DNA of 64,000 nucleotides from a virus. Made by a program: the position numbers and the translations under genes. The stretch is taken from positions 95,073-159,072 of IMG/VR virus record IMGVR_UViG_3300047510_002187, one strand, 5' to 3'. The notes beneath the pieces were generated by a model that was not told the DNA's origin, did no database searches, and saw only the letters and a list, made by a program, of their open reading frames with translations. Shown piece by piece: positions 19,852 through 29,036 of the stretch. Within the stretch, counting starts at the first letter, position 1. Every line of letters begins with the position of its first letter.

Positions 19852-20106
19852 ATGCCTTGCAACAAACCTAAAGCACAACCTGTAGGAGATTCTCAAACTG
19901 GAAAATCTCATGTCGTCAAAGCATGTGAAGATGGAAAAGAAACAATCATTAGATTTGGTCAACGTGGCGTAAAAGGATCCCCTAAAAAGAAGGGAGAATC
20001 TAAGCAATATGCAAGTCGTAGACATAGATTTCAATCAAGACATGCAAAAAACATTGCAAAAGGAAAGATGTCGGCAGCTTATTGGTCTAATCTTGTAAAA
20101 TGGTAA
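19852..20106 (+). CDS. Small basic DUF6321-like protein
   Basis: 84 residues from ATG 19852, which has TAAGG five bases upstream; a GTG at 19837 would add five residues but has no good ribosome site. The sequence is strongly basic. A KSHVVKACEDGKETIIRFGQRG strand pair is followed by SRRHRFQSRHAKNIAKGKMSAAYWS, a pattern I associate with DUF6321. In other phages this domain is often the C-terminal part of mosaic proteins like the one just upstream, so the pair may be a split version of such a fusion. Nucleic-acid binding is suggested by charge only. Confidence 0.75.
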   Translation: MPCNKPKAQPVGDSQTGKSHVVKACEDGKETIIRFGQRGVKGSPKKKGESKQYASRRHRFQSRHAKNIAKGKMSAAYWSNLVKW

Positions 20107-20126
20107 AAAAGGTAAAGTGGTGATTT

Positions 20127-21788
20127 ATGGCAGATGAGTATTATCTTGGTAATCCGCTTCTAAAAAAAGCGAATACCAAAATGGAATTTACCGAAGATCA
20201 AATTATTGAATGGGTCAAGTGTGCCCAAGATCCGGTATATTTTGCAAGAAATTATATTAAAATCGTAACACTTGACCATGGTTTAACTGGATTTGATATG
20301 TATCCTTTCCAGGAAAAAATGGTAGATACATTCCACAATAACCGCTTTAGTATATGTAAACTACCAAGACAGTCTGGAAAGAGTACTACAGTAGTTTCAT
20401 ACTTATTACATTATGCTATTTTTAATGATAATGTAAATATAGCAATTCTTGCCAACAAAGCATCTACTGCCAGAGATCTTTTAGATCGTCTACAGACAGG
20501 TTATGAGAACCTACCAAAATGGTTACAGCAAGGTGTTGTTTCATGGAATAAAGGTTCTATGGAACTGGAAAATAAATCAAAAATTACTGCAGCGTCAACC
20601 TCTGCATCATCAATCCGTGGAGGAACTTATAATATTATTTTCTTAGACGAATTTGCGTTCGTTCCAAACCAAGTTGCAGATAACTTCTTTAGTTCGGTAT
20701 ATCCAGTAATTACTTCCGGATTATCTTCTAAGGTTATCGTGGTCAGCACTCCTTACGGTATGAATCATTTTTATCGGTTATGGGATGATGCTCAAAAGAA
20801 TAAAAACGAATATGTTCCCATTGAAGTACATTGGACTGATGTTCCGGGTAGAGATGAAAACTTCAAAAAAACTACCATTGCAAACACCAGCGAAAGTCAA
20901 TGGAGGCAGGAATTTGAATGTCTATTTTTAGGATCTTCCGATACACTAATATCTGGTCCCGTTTTAAATCGTTTAGTTTTCACCAATCCAAAGACTTCTA
21001 GTGCCGGTTTAGATGTATATGAAGACCCACAGGAAGATCACACCTATGTGGTCACTGTAGACGTTGCTAGAGGCGTTGAGAAGGACTATTCTGCCTTTTT
21101 GGTAATAGATGTCTCACAGTTCCCACATAAGGTAGTTGCTAAGTATAGAAACAATCAAATAAGACCTATTCTATTCCCTCAAATAATAAAAGAAGTTGCA
21201 ACTTCTTACAATAAAGCATTTATACTTTGTGAAGTAAATGATATTGGAGATCAAGTTGCTGCAGGTCTACACTACGACTTAGAATATCCTAATCTTTTAA
21301 TGAGCACAATGAGGGGTCGTGCTGGACAAATATTAGGACAAGGTTTTTCTGGAAAAAAAGTTCAACTTGGCGTAAAAATGTCCAAAACTACTAAAAAAGT
21401 TGGATGTTTAAATTTAAAAACTCTAATTGAAGATACTAAATTAATATTTGAAGATTTTGAAATCATAAACGAATTAACTACATTTATACAAAAAGGAAAT
21501 TCTTTTGAGTGTGAAGAAGGTAGAAATGATGATTTAGTTATGTGCTTAGTAATATATGCTTGGTTAATCCTTCAAGATTATTTTAAAGAATTAACCGATC
21601 AAGATATAAGAAAAAAGATATATGAAGAACAAAAAAATCAAGTAGAGCAAGATATGTCTCCTTTTGGATTTATTGTTGATGGAATAAATGATGAAAATAC
21701 TTTTGTTGATAATAATGGTGATAGATGGTATACCGATGAATATGGCGATGCTCAAGCAGAGTTTTCATACATGTGGAATTATTTGTAA
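20127..21788 (+). CDS. 17: Terminase large subunit gp17
   Basis: 553 residues (T4 gp17 is 610). The packaging ATPase domain has Walker A KLPRQSGKST at residues 79-88 and Walker B IIFLDEFAF from residue 170. The C-terminal nuclease domain shows VTVDVARGVEKDYSAF, whose first Asp fits the metal-binding acidic residue of the RNase H-like fold, and NDDLVMCLVIYAW near the end. gp17 pumps DNA into the prohead at the portal and cuts concatemers. The start at 20127 has AAGGTAAAGTGGTGA upstream. The stop overlaps the next start (TAATG). No intein or intron interrupts it. Confidence 0.96.
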   Translation: MADEYYLGNPLLKKANTKMEFTEDQIIEWVKCAQDPVYFARNYIKIVTLDHGLTGFDMYPFQEKMVDTFHNNRFSICKLPRQSGKSTTVVSYLLHYAIFNDNVNIAILANKASTARDLLDRLQTGYENLPKWLQQGVVSWNKGSMELENKSKITAASTSASSIRGGTYNIIFLDEFAFVPNQVADNFFSSVYPVITSGLSSKVIVVSTPYGMNHFYRLWDDAQKNKNEYVPIEVHWTDVPGRDENFKKTTIANTSESQWRQEFECLFLGSSDTLISGPVLNRLVFTNPKTSSAGLDVYEDPQEDHTYVVTVDVARGVEKDYSAFLVIDVSQFPHKVVAKYRNNQIRPILFPQIIKEVATSYNKAFILCEVNDIGDQVAAGLHYDLEYPNLLMSTMRGRAGQILGQGFSGKKVQLGVKMSKTTKKVGCLNLKTLIEDTKLIFEDFEIINELTTFIQKGNSFECEEGRNDDLVMCLVIYAWLILQDYFKELTDQDIRKKIYEEQKNQVEQDMSPFGFIVDGINDENTFVDNNGDRWYTDEYGDAQAEFSYMWNYL

Positions 21789-22018
21789 TGAATCTAGATG
21801 ATAATTTAAATCTTGATCATTTATTTTTATATGAACGAAGATGTAAGAAATGCGGATTGACTAAAAATTTAATAGATGAATTTTATAGGACAAGGAAAGA
21901 TAGAGGTCCGGTTTCTTCTTCTTTTTCTTATGAATGTAAAAATTGCACTAAAAAAAGAATCATTGGAAGTAGAAAAGATACTCCAAGTGTTAAAATGTGG
22001 GAATATCCTGACTGGTAG
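21788..22018 (+). CDS. Small zinc-ribbon protein downstream of gp17
   Basis: 76 residues from ATG 21788, which overlaps the gp17 stop. Two CxxC pairs (RRCKKCGLTK and YECKNCTKKR) are spaced about 35 residues apart, as in a zinc ribbon. A C-terminal MWEYPDW follows. I recall similar small Cys4 proteins behind gp17 in cyanophages. There is no HNH catalytic histidine pattern, so it looks like a binding protein and not a nuclease. Nucleic-acid or terminase binding is inferred from the ribbon and the coupling to gp17. Confidence 0.75.
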   Translation: MNLDDNLNLDHLFLYERRCKKCGLTKNLIDEFYRTRKDRGPVSSSFSYECKNCTKKRIIGSRKDTPSVKMWEYPDW

Positions 22019-22059
22019 ATCTGTTCACGCAGCGTTTCCCGAATGAAAAGTAAGGTTTT

Positions 22060-22067
22060 AATAAATA
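22060..22067 (+). promoter_or_regulatory. Late promoter octamer AATAAATA before gene 18
   Basis: AATAAATA lies 33 bases upstream of the tail sheath gene, in an 82-base gap that holds no other feature. It fits the NATAAATA late motif. A GTTAGGAG ribosome-binding region sits between it and the ATG at 22101. Confidence 0.5.
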
Positions 22068-22100
22068 TTTTTTAGGTAAACTGAGTTAGGAGAATTTTAA

Positions 22101-24287
22101 ATGGCTACTCCTCAATTATCTCCCGGTGTTCTTATCCGTGAGGTTGATTTAACTGTAGGAAGAGCTGATAATGTACTAGATAATATTGGGGCAATTGCAG
22201 GACCTTTTGCAATTGGACCTATTGATGAACCAATTGACATCACTACAGAGCAAGAGTTAATTAACGTTTTTGGAAAACCAATTTCCACAGATGCACAGTA
22301 CGAATACTGGATGAGTGCATCTTCTTTTCTTTCTTATGGTGGTGTTCTTAAGGTCGTAAGAACCAGTGGTTCTAATTTAGTGAATGCAAACGCTATTAGA
22401 AATGCATCCGGCGTATCAACTGCAGGTGAACCAAGTCTCAAAATCAAGAACTTTGATGATTATGAGGCAAACTATGCAGATGATGTTGCAAATTATATTT
22501 TTGCAGCAAAAAATCCAGGATCCTGGGCAAATAACTTAAAAGTTTGTGTAATTGATGATAAAGCAGATCAAACTTTTACTGGTATAGCAACATCCGTAAT
22601 TGAAGAGATAGCAGTTGGTTATGGTGTTACTACTTCATTAACTAGTGTACCTTCGGCTGGAATTGGCACTACCACAACATTTACTGGTTACTTAAAAGGT
22701 ATCGTAACTGGCGTATCAACATCTAATCGTACTGTTGATGTTAAAATAGTTTCATTAGTTGATGGTTCTAATGCCGAAATTCCTATCACTTATGCTCAGA
22801 GAAGTGATCTGAGATCATTTAGACCAAGTGATGTTGTAACATTTGTTACTAATGCAGGAGTAGGAACTACTAGTGCAACATTAGGATCATCTAATGTTCT
22901 TGATTGGTATGATAACCAAACTATTGAATTAAGTAATGCTTCAGTTTTCTGGAGATCAATTGCACCAAAACCTGGCACTAGTCAGTATGCAGGCGAAAGA
23001 AACTCAAAAAGTGATGAAATTCACGTAGTTGTAATTGATGACACTGGATCCGTTACAGGAATTCAAGGAAATATCTTAGAAAAGCATATTGGACTATCAA
23101 AAGCTTCTGATGCAATTTCTGCGGTAAATTCCCCACAAAAAATCTGGTGGAAAAATTATATTGCACTTTATTCAAAGTATCTTTTTGTTGGCGACAATCC
23201 TTCTGATGATCAAAATGCAAATGAAGATACTGCTCCAGTCGGTTTTAGTTCTTCTTTTACTGCCTATACTGCACCACAAGGTCTCTGGAATGAACCAGCA
23301 CAGGATAAAACATTTAGTGCCCTTGGAAATGTAGTTTATAATTTAACTGGTGGTAAAGATTACTCCGATAATGGTGGAATGAATGTTACACTTGGAGATC
23401 TAATCACTTCTTATAATCTTTTCTCAAATAGAGATGAAATTGCAGTAGATTACTTAATCATGGGTCCAGGTCTAAGTGATATCTATCAATCTCAAGCTAA
23501 GGCTAGAACATTGATTGATATTGCAAATTCAAGAAAAGATTGCATGGCAGTTATTTCTCCTCACCGCGAAGCGGTAGTGGATATTACCAATACTGACACG
23601 CAGACCGATAATATTATTGAATTCTTTGCACCATTACCATCATCATCATACGCTGTTTTTGATTCAGGTTATAAGTACACTTATGACAGATTCAACAATA
23701 AATTCCGTTATATTCCTTGCAACCCAGACGTTGCTGGATTGATGGTAAGAACTTCCATTTTTGCTTATCCTTGGTTCTCACCAGCTGGACAACAAAGAGG
23801 AATTCTTAATAATGCAATCAAACTTGCATACAATCCAAATAAGGCACAAAGAGATCAATTGTATCCACAAAGAGTTAATGCAATTGTAAATCAACCAGGA
23901 ATTGGAATTTTACTTTATGGTGATAAAACAGCTCTTGGTTACGCTTCCGCTTTTGATCGTATTAATGTTCGTCGCTTATTCTTAACTATTGAGCAATCAC
24001 TAGAGAGAACTGCGCAGGCTCAACTCTTTGAATTGAATGATGAAATTACCAGAGCAAACTTTATCAATGTCGTTGAACCATATCTCCGCGATGTTCAGGC
24101 AAAACGTGGTCTTTACGGATTTCTTGTTCGTTGCGATGCCTCCAATAATACTCCAGACATTATTGATAATAATGAATTTAGGGCAGACATTTTCCTAAAA
24201 CCAGCTAAGTCTATCAATTATGTAACTTTAACATTTGTTGCAACCAGAACTGGTGTTTCATTTGAAGAAGTTGCAGGTTCTGTTTGA
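22101..24287 (+). CDS. 18: Tail sheath protein gp18
   Basis: 728 residues (T4 gp18 is 659). The N-terminus QLSPGVLIREVDLT is the classic contractile sheath start. The C-terminal part contains ANSRKDCMAVISPHREAVV, then YPWFSPAGQQRGILNNA and GDKTALGYASAFDRINVRRLF, typical of the conserved sheath core domain that forms the contracting helix around the tube. The variable surface domains lie between residues about 100 and 330. Translation begins after GGAGAATTTTAAATG. The next gene encodes the tube protein, as in T4. Confidence 0.96.
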   Translation: MATPQLSPGVLIREVDLTVGRADNVLDNIGAIAGPFAIGPIDEPIDITTEQELINVFGKPISTDAQYEYWMSASSFLSYGGVLKVVRTSGSNLVNANAIRNASGVSTAGEPSLKIKNFDDYEANYADDVANYIFAAKNPGSWANNLKVCVIDDKADQTFTGIATSVIEEIAVGYGVTTSLTSVPSAGIGTTTTFTGYLKGIVTGVSTSNRTVDVKIVSLVDGSNAEIPITYAQRSDLRSFRPSDVVTFVTNAGVGTTSATLGSSNVLDWYDNQTIELSNASVFWRSIAPKPGTSQYAGERNSKSDEIHVVVIDDTGSVTGIQGNILEKHIGLSKASDAISAVNSPQKIWWKNYIALYSKYLFVGDNPSDDQNANEDTAPVGFSSSFTAYTAPQGLWNEPAQDKTFSALGNVVYNLTGGKDYSDNGGMNVTLGDLITSYNLFSNRDEIAVDYLIMGPGLSDIYQSQAKARTLIDIANSRKDCMAVISPHREAVVDITNTDTQTDNIIEFFAPLPSSSYAVFDSGYKYTYDRFNNKFRYIPCNPDVAGLMVRTSIFAYPWFSPAGQQRGILNNAIKLAYNPNKAQRDQLYPQRVNAIVNQPGIGILLYGDKTALGYASAFDRINVRRLFLTIEQSLERTAQAQLFELNDEITRANFINVVEPYLRDVQAKRGLYGFLVRCDASNNTPDIIDNNEFRADIFLKPAKSINYVTLTFVATRTGVSFEEVAGSV

Positions 24288-24321
24288 TCTTTATAATTAA
24301 TTACAATAGGAGGATCTAAAA

Positions 24322-24924
24322 ATGGCAACCATTAAAGGTTTATCACAATTCAAAACAAAACTATCTGGTGGAGGCGCCAGACCCAATCTATTTGAGGTAA
24401 CAATGCCTTCTCTACCTGGAATTAATCTTAATGTCCAAGGAGACAGTGTTGGATTTGATGCTGAAAAATTCACATTCTTATGTAAAGCAGCTGCTTTACC
24501 AGCATCAAATATAGCACCAATTGATATACCATTTAGAGGTAGAATTTTAAAAGTTGCTGGAGACAGAACATTTGATACCTGGACAATTACAGTTATCAAT
24601 GATGAAGATTTCATGTACAGAAGAGTATTTGAAGCTTGGATGCAAAATGTTGGTCAATATTCAGACCATAGTGGACTTACTGAACCAGCATCTTATATGA
24701 CAAATGCTACGGTAAGACAACTTGGTCGTGCTGTAGTCGCTCAAGAGAGTGGTCAAGGTACTGGCGGAAATGCAAACATACTTGCCCAGTATGAATTTGT
24801 TGATATTTTCCCAACAAATATTTCCCAGATTGATTTATCATACGAAACATCAGATACTATTGAAGAATTCACCGTAGAATTCCAAGTTCAGTTCTGGTAT
24901 CCTACAAGTCCAAAAGCAGCCTAA
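24322..24924 (+). CDS. 19: Tail tube protein gp19
   Basis: 200 residues (T4 gp19 is 163). It begins MATIKGLSQFKTKLSGGGARPNLF and carries FLCKAAALPASNIAPIDIPFRGR, then WTITVINDEDFMYRRVFEAWM, typical of the T4 gp19 tube family. It polymerises into the inner tail tube inside the gp18 sheath. A very strong ribosome site (AGGAGG, 9 bases upstream) fits a protein needed in more than 100 copies. It shares a domain pattern with the gp3-like protein at 30611-31171. Confidence 0.94.
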   Translation: MATIKGLSQFKTKLSGGGARPNLFEVTMPSLPGINLNVQGDSVGFDAEKFTFLCKAAALPASNIAPIDIPFRGRILKVAGDRTFDTWTITVINDEDFMYRRVFEAWMQNVGQYSDHSGLTEPASYMTNATVRQLGRAVVAQESGQGTGGNANILAQYEFVDIFPTNISQIDLSYETSDTIEEFTVEFQVQFWYPTSPKAA

Positions 24925-24947
24925 ATAACTGAACAATTACAGTTATT
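24924..24947 (+). repeat. Inverted repeat just before gene 20
   Basis: AATAACTG at 24924-24931 and its exact complement CAGTTATT at 24940-24947 flank an 8-base loop, ending 6 bases before the portal gene ATG. No T-run follows, so it is not a typical terminator. In RNA the hairpin would sit where the ribosome-binding site should be, and no AGG-type site is visible. Confidence 0.5.
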
Positions 24948-24953
24948 ATAATA

Positions 24954-26621
24954 ATGGCAAGATTATTTGGATTTTCAATTGACGATAAAAATCTCCAATC
25001 ACCTGGAGTAGTGTCCCCCGTTCCTCAAAATAATGAGGACGGGGTTGACCATTATTTGACTAGTGGATTTTTTGGTTCTTATGTAGACATTGAAGGTGTC
25101 TATAGAACCGAATTTGAAATGATAAAAAGATATCGTGAAATGGCACTTCATCCAGAAGTTGATAGTGCCATTGAAGATATTGTAAATGAAGCAATTGTTT
25201 CGGATACTAATGATTCCCCGGTAAAAATAGAATTATCAAATTTAAACGCCAGTGATGGCATTAAAGAAAAAATAAGAGAAGAATTTAAATATATTCTTGA
25301 ATTATTAGATTTTGATAAAAAATGTCATGAAATTTATAGAAATTGGTATATTGATGGTAGACTCTATTACCATAAACTAATTGATATAAAAAATCCACAA
25401 GAAGGTATACAAGAACTTCGTTATATTGATGCAATGAAGATGAGATTCATCAGAAAGCAGAAAAAGAAAAAGAACGAAGGTGTGGGTTCAATAAAAAATG
25501 ACTTAAATGACCCAATAGATTATAATTTTCCAGAAATTGAAGAATTTTTTATGTATACTCCCAAAGCATCATATCCTGTTGGATCGCTTGGGGGTCAACC
25601 TGGAACACCTTCTTCATCGCAAAATGGTGGGGTAAAGTTCTCAAGAGATTCTATCACTTATTGCACTTCTGGTCTAGTAGATAGAAATAAAGGTACTTGT
25701 CTCTCATATCTCCATAAAGCAATTAAATCACTCAATCAACTCCGAATGATTGAAGATAGTTTGGTTATCTATAGATTATCAAGAGCACCAGAACGTAGAA
25801 TTTTTTACATTGATGTTGGCAATCTACCAAAAGCAAAAGCAGAGCAATATCTTCGTGATGTTATGATGCGCTATAGAAATAAACTTGTTTATGATGCATC
25901 AACTGGAGAACTACGCGATGATAAAAAATTCATGAGTATGCTTGAAGACTTTTGGTTGCCTAGAAGAGAAGGTGGTAGAGGTACAGAAATTACCACCCTT
26001 CCTGGAGGTCAAAATCTCGGAGAGATTACAGATATTAAATATTTCCAAGAAAAACTTTATCGTTCACTAAATGTTCCGCCAACAAGAATTGGGGGAGAAG
26101 GTGGATTTAATCTTGGGCGTTCTTCTGAAATTCTACGCGATGAACTGAAATTTACTAAGTTTGTTGGTAGATTGCGAAAAAGATTCTCTAACATGTTTAA
26201 CGACATGTTAAAAACACAATTAATTCTTAAGAATATAATTACTGCAGAAGATTGGAAGATAATGCGGGAACATATTCAATATGACTTCCTGTATGATAAT
26301 CATTTCTCAGAACTAAAAGAAGCTGAGTTAATGACAGAAAGATTAAATATGGCAGCAACTGCGGAACCATATATCGGTAAGTATTACTCACAAAATTATA
26401 TTAGAAGAAAAATACTTCGTCAAACTGATGAAGAGATTTTGGAAGAAGATATTCTCATTCAACAAGAAATTGAAGAGGGCAAAATTCCTGATCCCAATGC
26501 TCCTATTGATCCTGCTACAGGTCTACCTATGCCTACTACAGGAGACAACATAAATGGTGCTTCTGGGCAAGTTCCAATAGAACCATTAGTTAATGATAAA
26601 GCAGTAGAACCTCCAAAATAA
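24954..26621 (+). CDS. 20: Portal vertex protein gp20
   Basis: 555 residues (T4 gp20 is 524). Family features: FEMIKRYREMALHPEVDSAIEDIVNEAIV near residue 60, LRMIEDSLVIYRLSRAPERRIFYIDVGNLP in the middle, and GRSSEILRDELKFTKFVGRLRKRF toward the C-terminus. gp20 forms the dodecameric ring at one head vertex through which gp17 drives DNA, and it nucleates prohead assembly. The C-terminal tail is acidic and Pro-rich. An exact 8-base inverted repeat sits just before the start codon. Confidence 0.96.
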   Translation: MARLFGFSIDDKNLQSPGVVSPVPQNNEDGVDHYLTSGFFGSYVDIEGVYRTEFEMIKRYREMALHPEVDSAIEDIVNEAIVSDTNDSPVKIELSNLNASDGIKEKIREEFKYILELLDFDKKCHEIYRNWYIDGRLYYHKLIDIKNPQEGIQELRYIDAMKMRFIRKQKKKKNEGVGSIKNDLNDPIDYNFPEIEEFFMYTPKASYPVGSLGGQPGTPSSSQNGGVKFSRDSITYCTSGLVDRNKGTCLSYLHKAIKSLNQLRMIEDSLVIYRLSRAPERRIFYIDVGNLPKAKAEQYLRDVMMRYRNKLVYDASTGELRDDKKFMSMLEDFWLPRREGGRGTEITTLPGGQNLGEITDIKYFQEKLYRSLNVPPTRIGGEGGFNLGRSSEILRDELKFTKFVGRLRKRFSNMFNDMLKTQLILKNIITAEDWKIMREHIQYDFLYDNHFSELKEAELMTERLNMAATAEPYIGKYYSQNYIRRKILRQTDEEILEEDILIQQEIEEGKIPDPNAPIDPATGLPMPTTGDNINGASGQVPIEPLVNDKAVEPPK

Positions 26622-26661
26622 AAAAGAATCTAAATAAAAGATAGTTAACATATTAATTTTT

Positions 26662-26823
26662 ATGGAAGAACTTATGAATATGATTGTGGCAGATGAGTCA
26701 CCTGCTCAAATCAGCGACACGATTAAAGATGTTTTGTTTGCTAAAGCTGCAGAAAGAATTGAAGCAATAAGACCACATGTAGCATCTTCTCTGTTTAACG
26801 CAGAAGATGCTGAAGGAGAATGA
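26662..26823 (+). CDS. 67: Prohead core protein gp67-like
   Basis: 53 residues from ATG 26662, beginning MEELMNMIVADESPAQ and ending NAEDAEGE. Size, acidic C-terminus and position between portal and protease match T4 gp67 (PIP), a small prohead core protein that gp21 degrades during maturation. Direct similarity to T4 is weak; position and the pattern seen in other cyanophages carry the call. A CTAAATA element lies upstream at 26631-26637. Confidence 0.72.
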   Translation: MEELMNMIVADESPAQISDTIKDVLFAKAAERIEAIRPHVASSLFNAEDAEGE

Positions 26824-26827
26824 TTTA

Positions 26828-26835
26828 AATAAATA
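26828..26835 (+). promoter_or_regulatory. Late promoter octamer AATAAATA upstream of gene 21 cluster
   Basis: AATAAATA immediately after the gp67-like stop and 21 bases before the next start. It is consistent with a gp55-dependent late promoter for the small beta protein and the prohead protease. Confidence 0.4.
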
Positions 26836-26856
26836 GTTAAAATACAATCTCATAAA

Positions 26857-27123
26857 ATGCAAAGAACAAGAATAATTGAATCTGAAATATCTACTCCAAT
26901 TAGTGCTGGAGTGGCATCAAGTATATCAAATGCAACTTGTTTAAGACTTCATAATATTACTTCAGGAATTGTTACGGTAGCAATTGCATCTTCAGTTGGT
27001 GCAGCGACTAGTAACTACTTTTCAATGCCTGGAAATTCTGTTGAATTTTTGGAAAAACTTCCAACAGATGTTATTTGGACATCGGCAGAAATAAAAGTAT
27101 CAAAAGTAGGATTCACCAACTAA
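26857..27123 (+). CDS. Small beta-rich protein between prohead core and protease genes
   Basis: 88 residues, poor in charge, with alternating hydrophobic stretches (CLRLHNITSGIVTVAIASS, then NYFSMPGNSVEFLEKLP, and SAEIKVSKVGFTN) suggesting a compact beta barrel or jelly roll. There is no signal peptide, membrane helix or Cys pair. It sits where T4 has gene 68, but I see no similarity to gp68, which is helical and acidic. A small head-associated or decoration protein is inferred from position and fold style. It ends 4 bases before gene 21. Confidence 0.65.
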   Translation: MQRTRIIESEISTPISAGVASSISNATCLRLHNITSGIVTVAIASSVGAATSNYFSMPGNSVEFLEKLPTDVIWTSAEIKVSKVGFTN

Positions 27124-27127
27124 GAAA

Positions 27128-27775
27128 ATGAAATTAATCACAGAAGAAATAGAACAGGTTAAAGTTATTAAAGAAGGTAAGGGTGATTCCCAAAGACTTT
27201 ATATTACAGGACCTTTTTTACAATCGGAATGTGTGAATAGAAATGGAAGAATGTATCCATTTTCAATTATGGAAAAGGAAGTGAGACGTTATAATGAAAA
27301 TTATATTCAAAAAGGTCGTGCTCTTGGAGAACTTGGACACCCAGAAGGTCCCACAGTAAATCTTGATAGAGTTTCTCATAAAATTGTTTCTCTTACATGT
27401 GAGGGAAATAATTGGATTGGAAAGGCGCAAATTCTTTCTACCCCAATGGGAAAAATTGCAGAATCACTTCTCAATGATGGCGTTACCCTTGGTGTTTCTT
27501 CGCGTGGAATTGGTTCTCTTAGAGAAAATAATAAAGGTTATAAAGAAGTTGGTGAAGATTTCATGCTTGCTACTGCTGCAGATATTGTAGCAGATCCTTC
27601 TGCACCTGATGCCTTTGTTCAAGGAATTATGGAAGGTGTTGAATGGATTTATGATGCATCTAGAAATTCTTGGTTAATAGAAAAAACTAGAACAAAAATA
27701 AATCGTTTAGTTGAAACAAGACAGTATCAAGAGAAAAAACTTGAACTATTTGATGAGTTTTTAAACTCATTGTAA
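27128..27775 (+). CDS. 21: Prohead core protease gp21
   Basis: 215 residues (T4 gp21 is 212). The serine protease triad of this herpesvirus-assemblin-like fold is visible: His in ELGHPEG (H71), Ser in TLGVSSRG (124/125), and Asp in AADIVADPSAPDAFV (153/156). gp21 cleaves scaffold and capsid proteins after L/I-x-E sites during head maturation. A WLIE site near residue 185 could serve self-cleavage. The gene is followed by gp22 and gp23, its main substrates. Confidence 0.95.
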   Translation: MKLITEEIEQVKVIKEGKGDSQRLYITGPFLQSECVNRNGRMYPFSIMEKEVRRYNENYIQKGRALGELGHPEGPTVNLDRVSHKIVSLTCEGNNWIGKAQILSTPMGKIAESLLNDGVTLGVSSRGIGSLRENNKGYKEVGEDFMLATAADIVADPSAPDAFVQGIMEGVEWIYDASRNSWLIEKTRTKINRLVETRQYQEKKLELFDEFLNSL

Positions 27776-27785
27776 AATGTTAAAT

Positions 27786-27793
27786 TATAAATA
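27786..27793 (+). promoter_or_regulatory. Late promoter octamer TATAAATA before gene 22
   Basis: An exact TATAAATA 40 bases upstream of the scaffold gene; an overlapping AATAAATA ends at 27797. It matches the T4 late consensus. A CGGAGAG ribosome site follows at about 27821. Confidence 0.6.
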
Positions 27794-27833
27794 AATATAG
27801 TTACTTAATTAAAAGTTAAACGGAGAGTTTCAA

Positions 27834-29036
27834 ATGTCTCGTGGCAAAAATCTACAGGAAATGGAAGTAGGCACTAAGCAATCCAGAACTGCTGTGAATG
27901 CAAACGCTAAAGCAGCAGATCCTATGCAAAAATTGACTACGGGTATTCCCGATGGTCAATCTACTAGTTGGATAGATTTGGGTGGACCTACACCACAAAA
28001 TTACAAACCAGACGATGGTTCTGCAGAACTAAAGGATGCAGGATCTCCCCTTAAGCAAGTCAAGGATATTGTAAATAAGGGCGCAAAAGGTTCCGATCCT
28101 ATGAAAGGAATTAAAAAGTCTGATGCCGTAAAGGAAGAAGAAGAACTAGAAGATGAAGATTATATTGAAGAAGATATGGAAGATGAAGATGAAGATGTGA
28201 TTACCGAAGAAGAAGATGATGAAGAAGATGATGAAGAAGGAGATGAAGAAGGAAAAGGTGATTCTAAGAAAAAGAAAAAGGAAGAAGAAGATGATGATAT
28301 GAAGGAAGAGTTTGACATTGATGAAGATGTCAATGCCCTTCTTGAAGGTGAGGAACTCTCCGAAGAATTCCAAGAAAAAGCAAGACTGATTTTTGAATCA
28401 GCACTTCGCACAAAAGTTAATGAAATCCGCGAGTCTCTTGAAGTTGAATACGAGAATCGTCTTGTAGAACAAGTTCAAGAAATCGCAGGAGAACTAGAAG
28501 AGCGTGTAGACGCATATCTAGAATATGTTGCCGATGAATGGATGAACGAAAACGTTCTTGCCGTTCAAAACGGACTCAAGGAAGAACTCACTGAGTCATT
28601 CCTTGGTGGTCTCAAGCAACTTTTTGAAGAGCATTATGTAGAATTACCTGAAGAAAAATATGATGTACTTGAGAGTATGGCAGAAAAACTTGATGATATG
28701 GAGACTAAACTCAACGAGCAAATTGAAAAGAACATTCATTTAAACAAGCGTTTATCTGAATCTGTTGCAGACAGAATCTTTGATGAAATTTCTGAAGGTC
28801 TAGCTACCACACAGAAAGAAAAGCTCGCTTCACTTGCTGAAAGTGTTGAGTTTGAAAGTGATGCACAATATCGTGAAAAACTGGAGACTTTGAGGGAATC
28901 ATATTTCCCATCAAGAGTAGTTGCTCCATTAGCAACATCTGAAACACTATCTGAAGGTGTAGACGTTTCACCTGAGTTCCACTCAGATTCAATGAACGCT
29001 TATCTCAGAACTCTTTCAGCAGTTGCAAACCGCTGA
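27834..29036 (+). CDS. 22: Prohead scaffold protein gp22
   Basis: 400 residues (T4 gp22 is 269). An extreme Asp/Glu tract at residues about 102-165 (bases 28135-28330) precedes a long helical region with ALLEGEELSEEFQEKARLIFESAL, the mark of gp22-type cores in cyanophages, and coiled-coil segments to about residue 345. The protein fills the prohead, shapes it and is then cut into small peptides by gp21. The N-terminal 60 residues are unlike T4 and look flexible. It lies between its protease and the capsid gene, as in T4. Confidence 0.93.
   Translation: MSRGKNLQEMEVGTKQSRTAVNANAKAADPMQKLTTGIPDGQSTSWIDLGGPTPQNYKPDDGSAELKDAGSPLKQVKDIVNKGAKGSDPMKGIKKSDAVKEEEELEDEDYIEEDMEDEDEDVITEEEDDEEDDEEGDEEGKGDSKKKKKEEEDDDMKEEFDIDEDVNALLEGEELSEEFQEKARLIFESALRTKVNEIRESLEVEYENRLVEQVQEIAGELEERVDAYLEYVADEWMNENVLAVQNGLKEELTESFLGGLKQLFEEHYVELPEEKYDVLESMAEKLDDMETKLNEQIEKNIHLNKRLSESVADRIFDEISEGLATTQKEKLASLAESVEFESDAQYREKLETLRESYFPSRVVAPLATSETLSEGVDVSPEFHSDSMNAYLRTLSAVANR

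Noticed and set aside
22019-22100. 82-base gap before gp18 considered for a tRNA or small RNA
   Set aside because: Too short and without cloverleaf stems; only a late octamer and ribosome site are seen.
28146-28411. Two overlapping minus-strand frames rich in Ser or Phe
   Set aside because: They are the reverse complement of the Asp/Glu tract of gp22 (GAT/GAA repeats give Ser, Phe and Ile). No start signals or family character.
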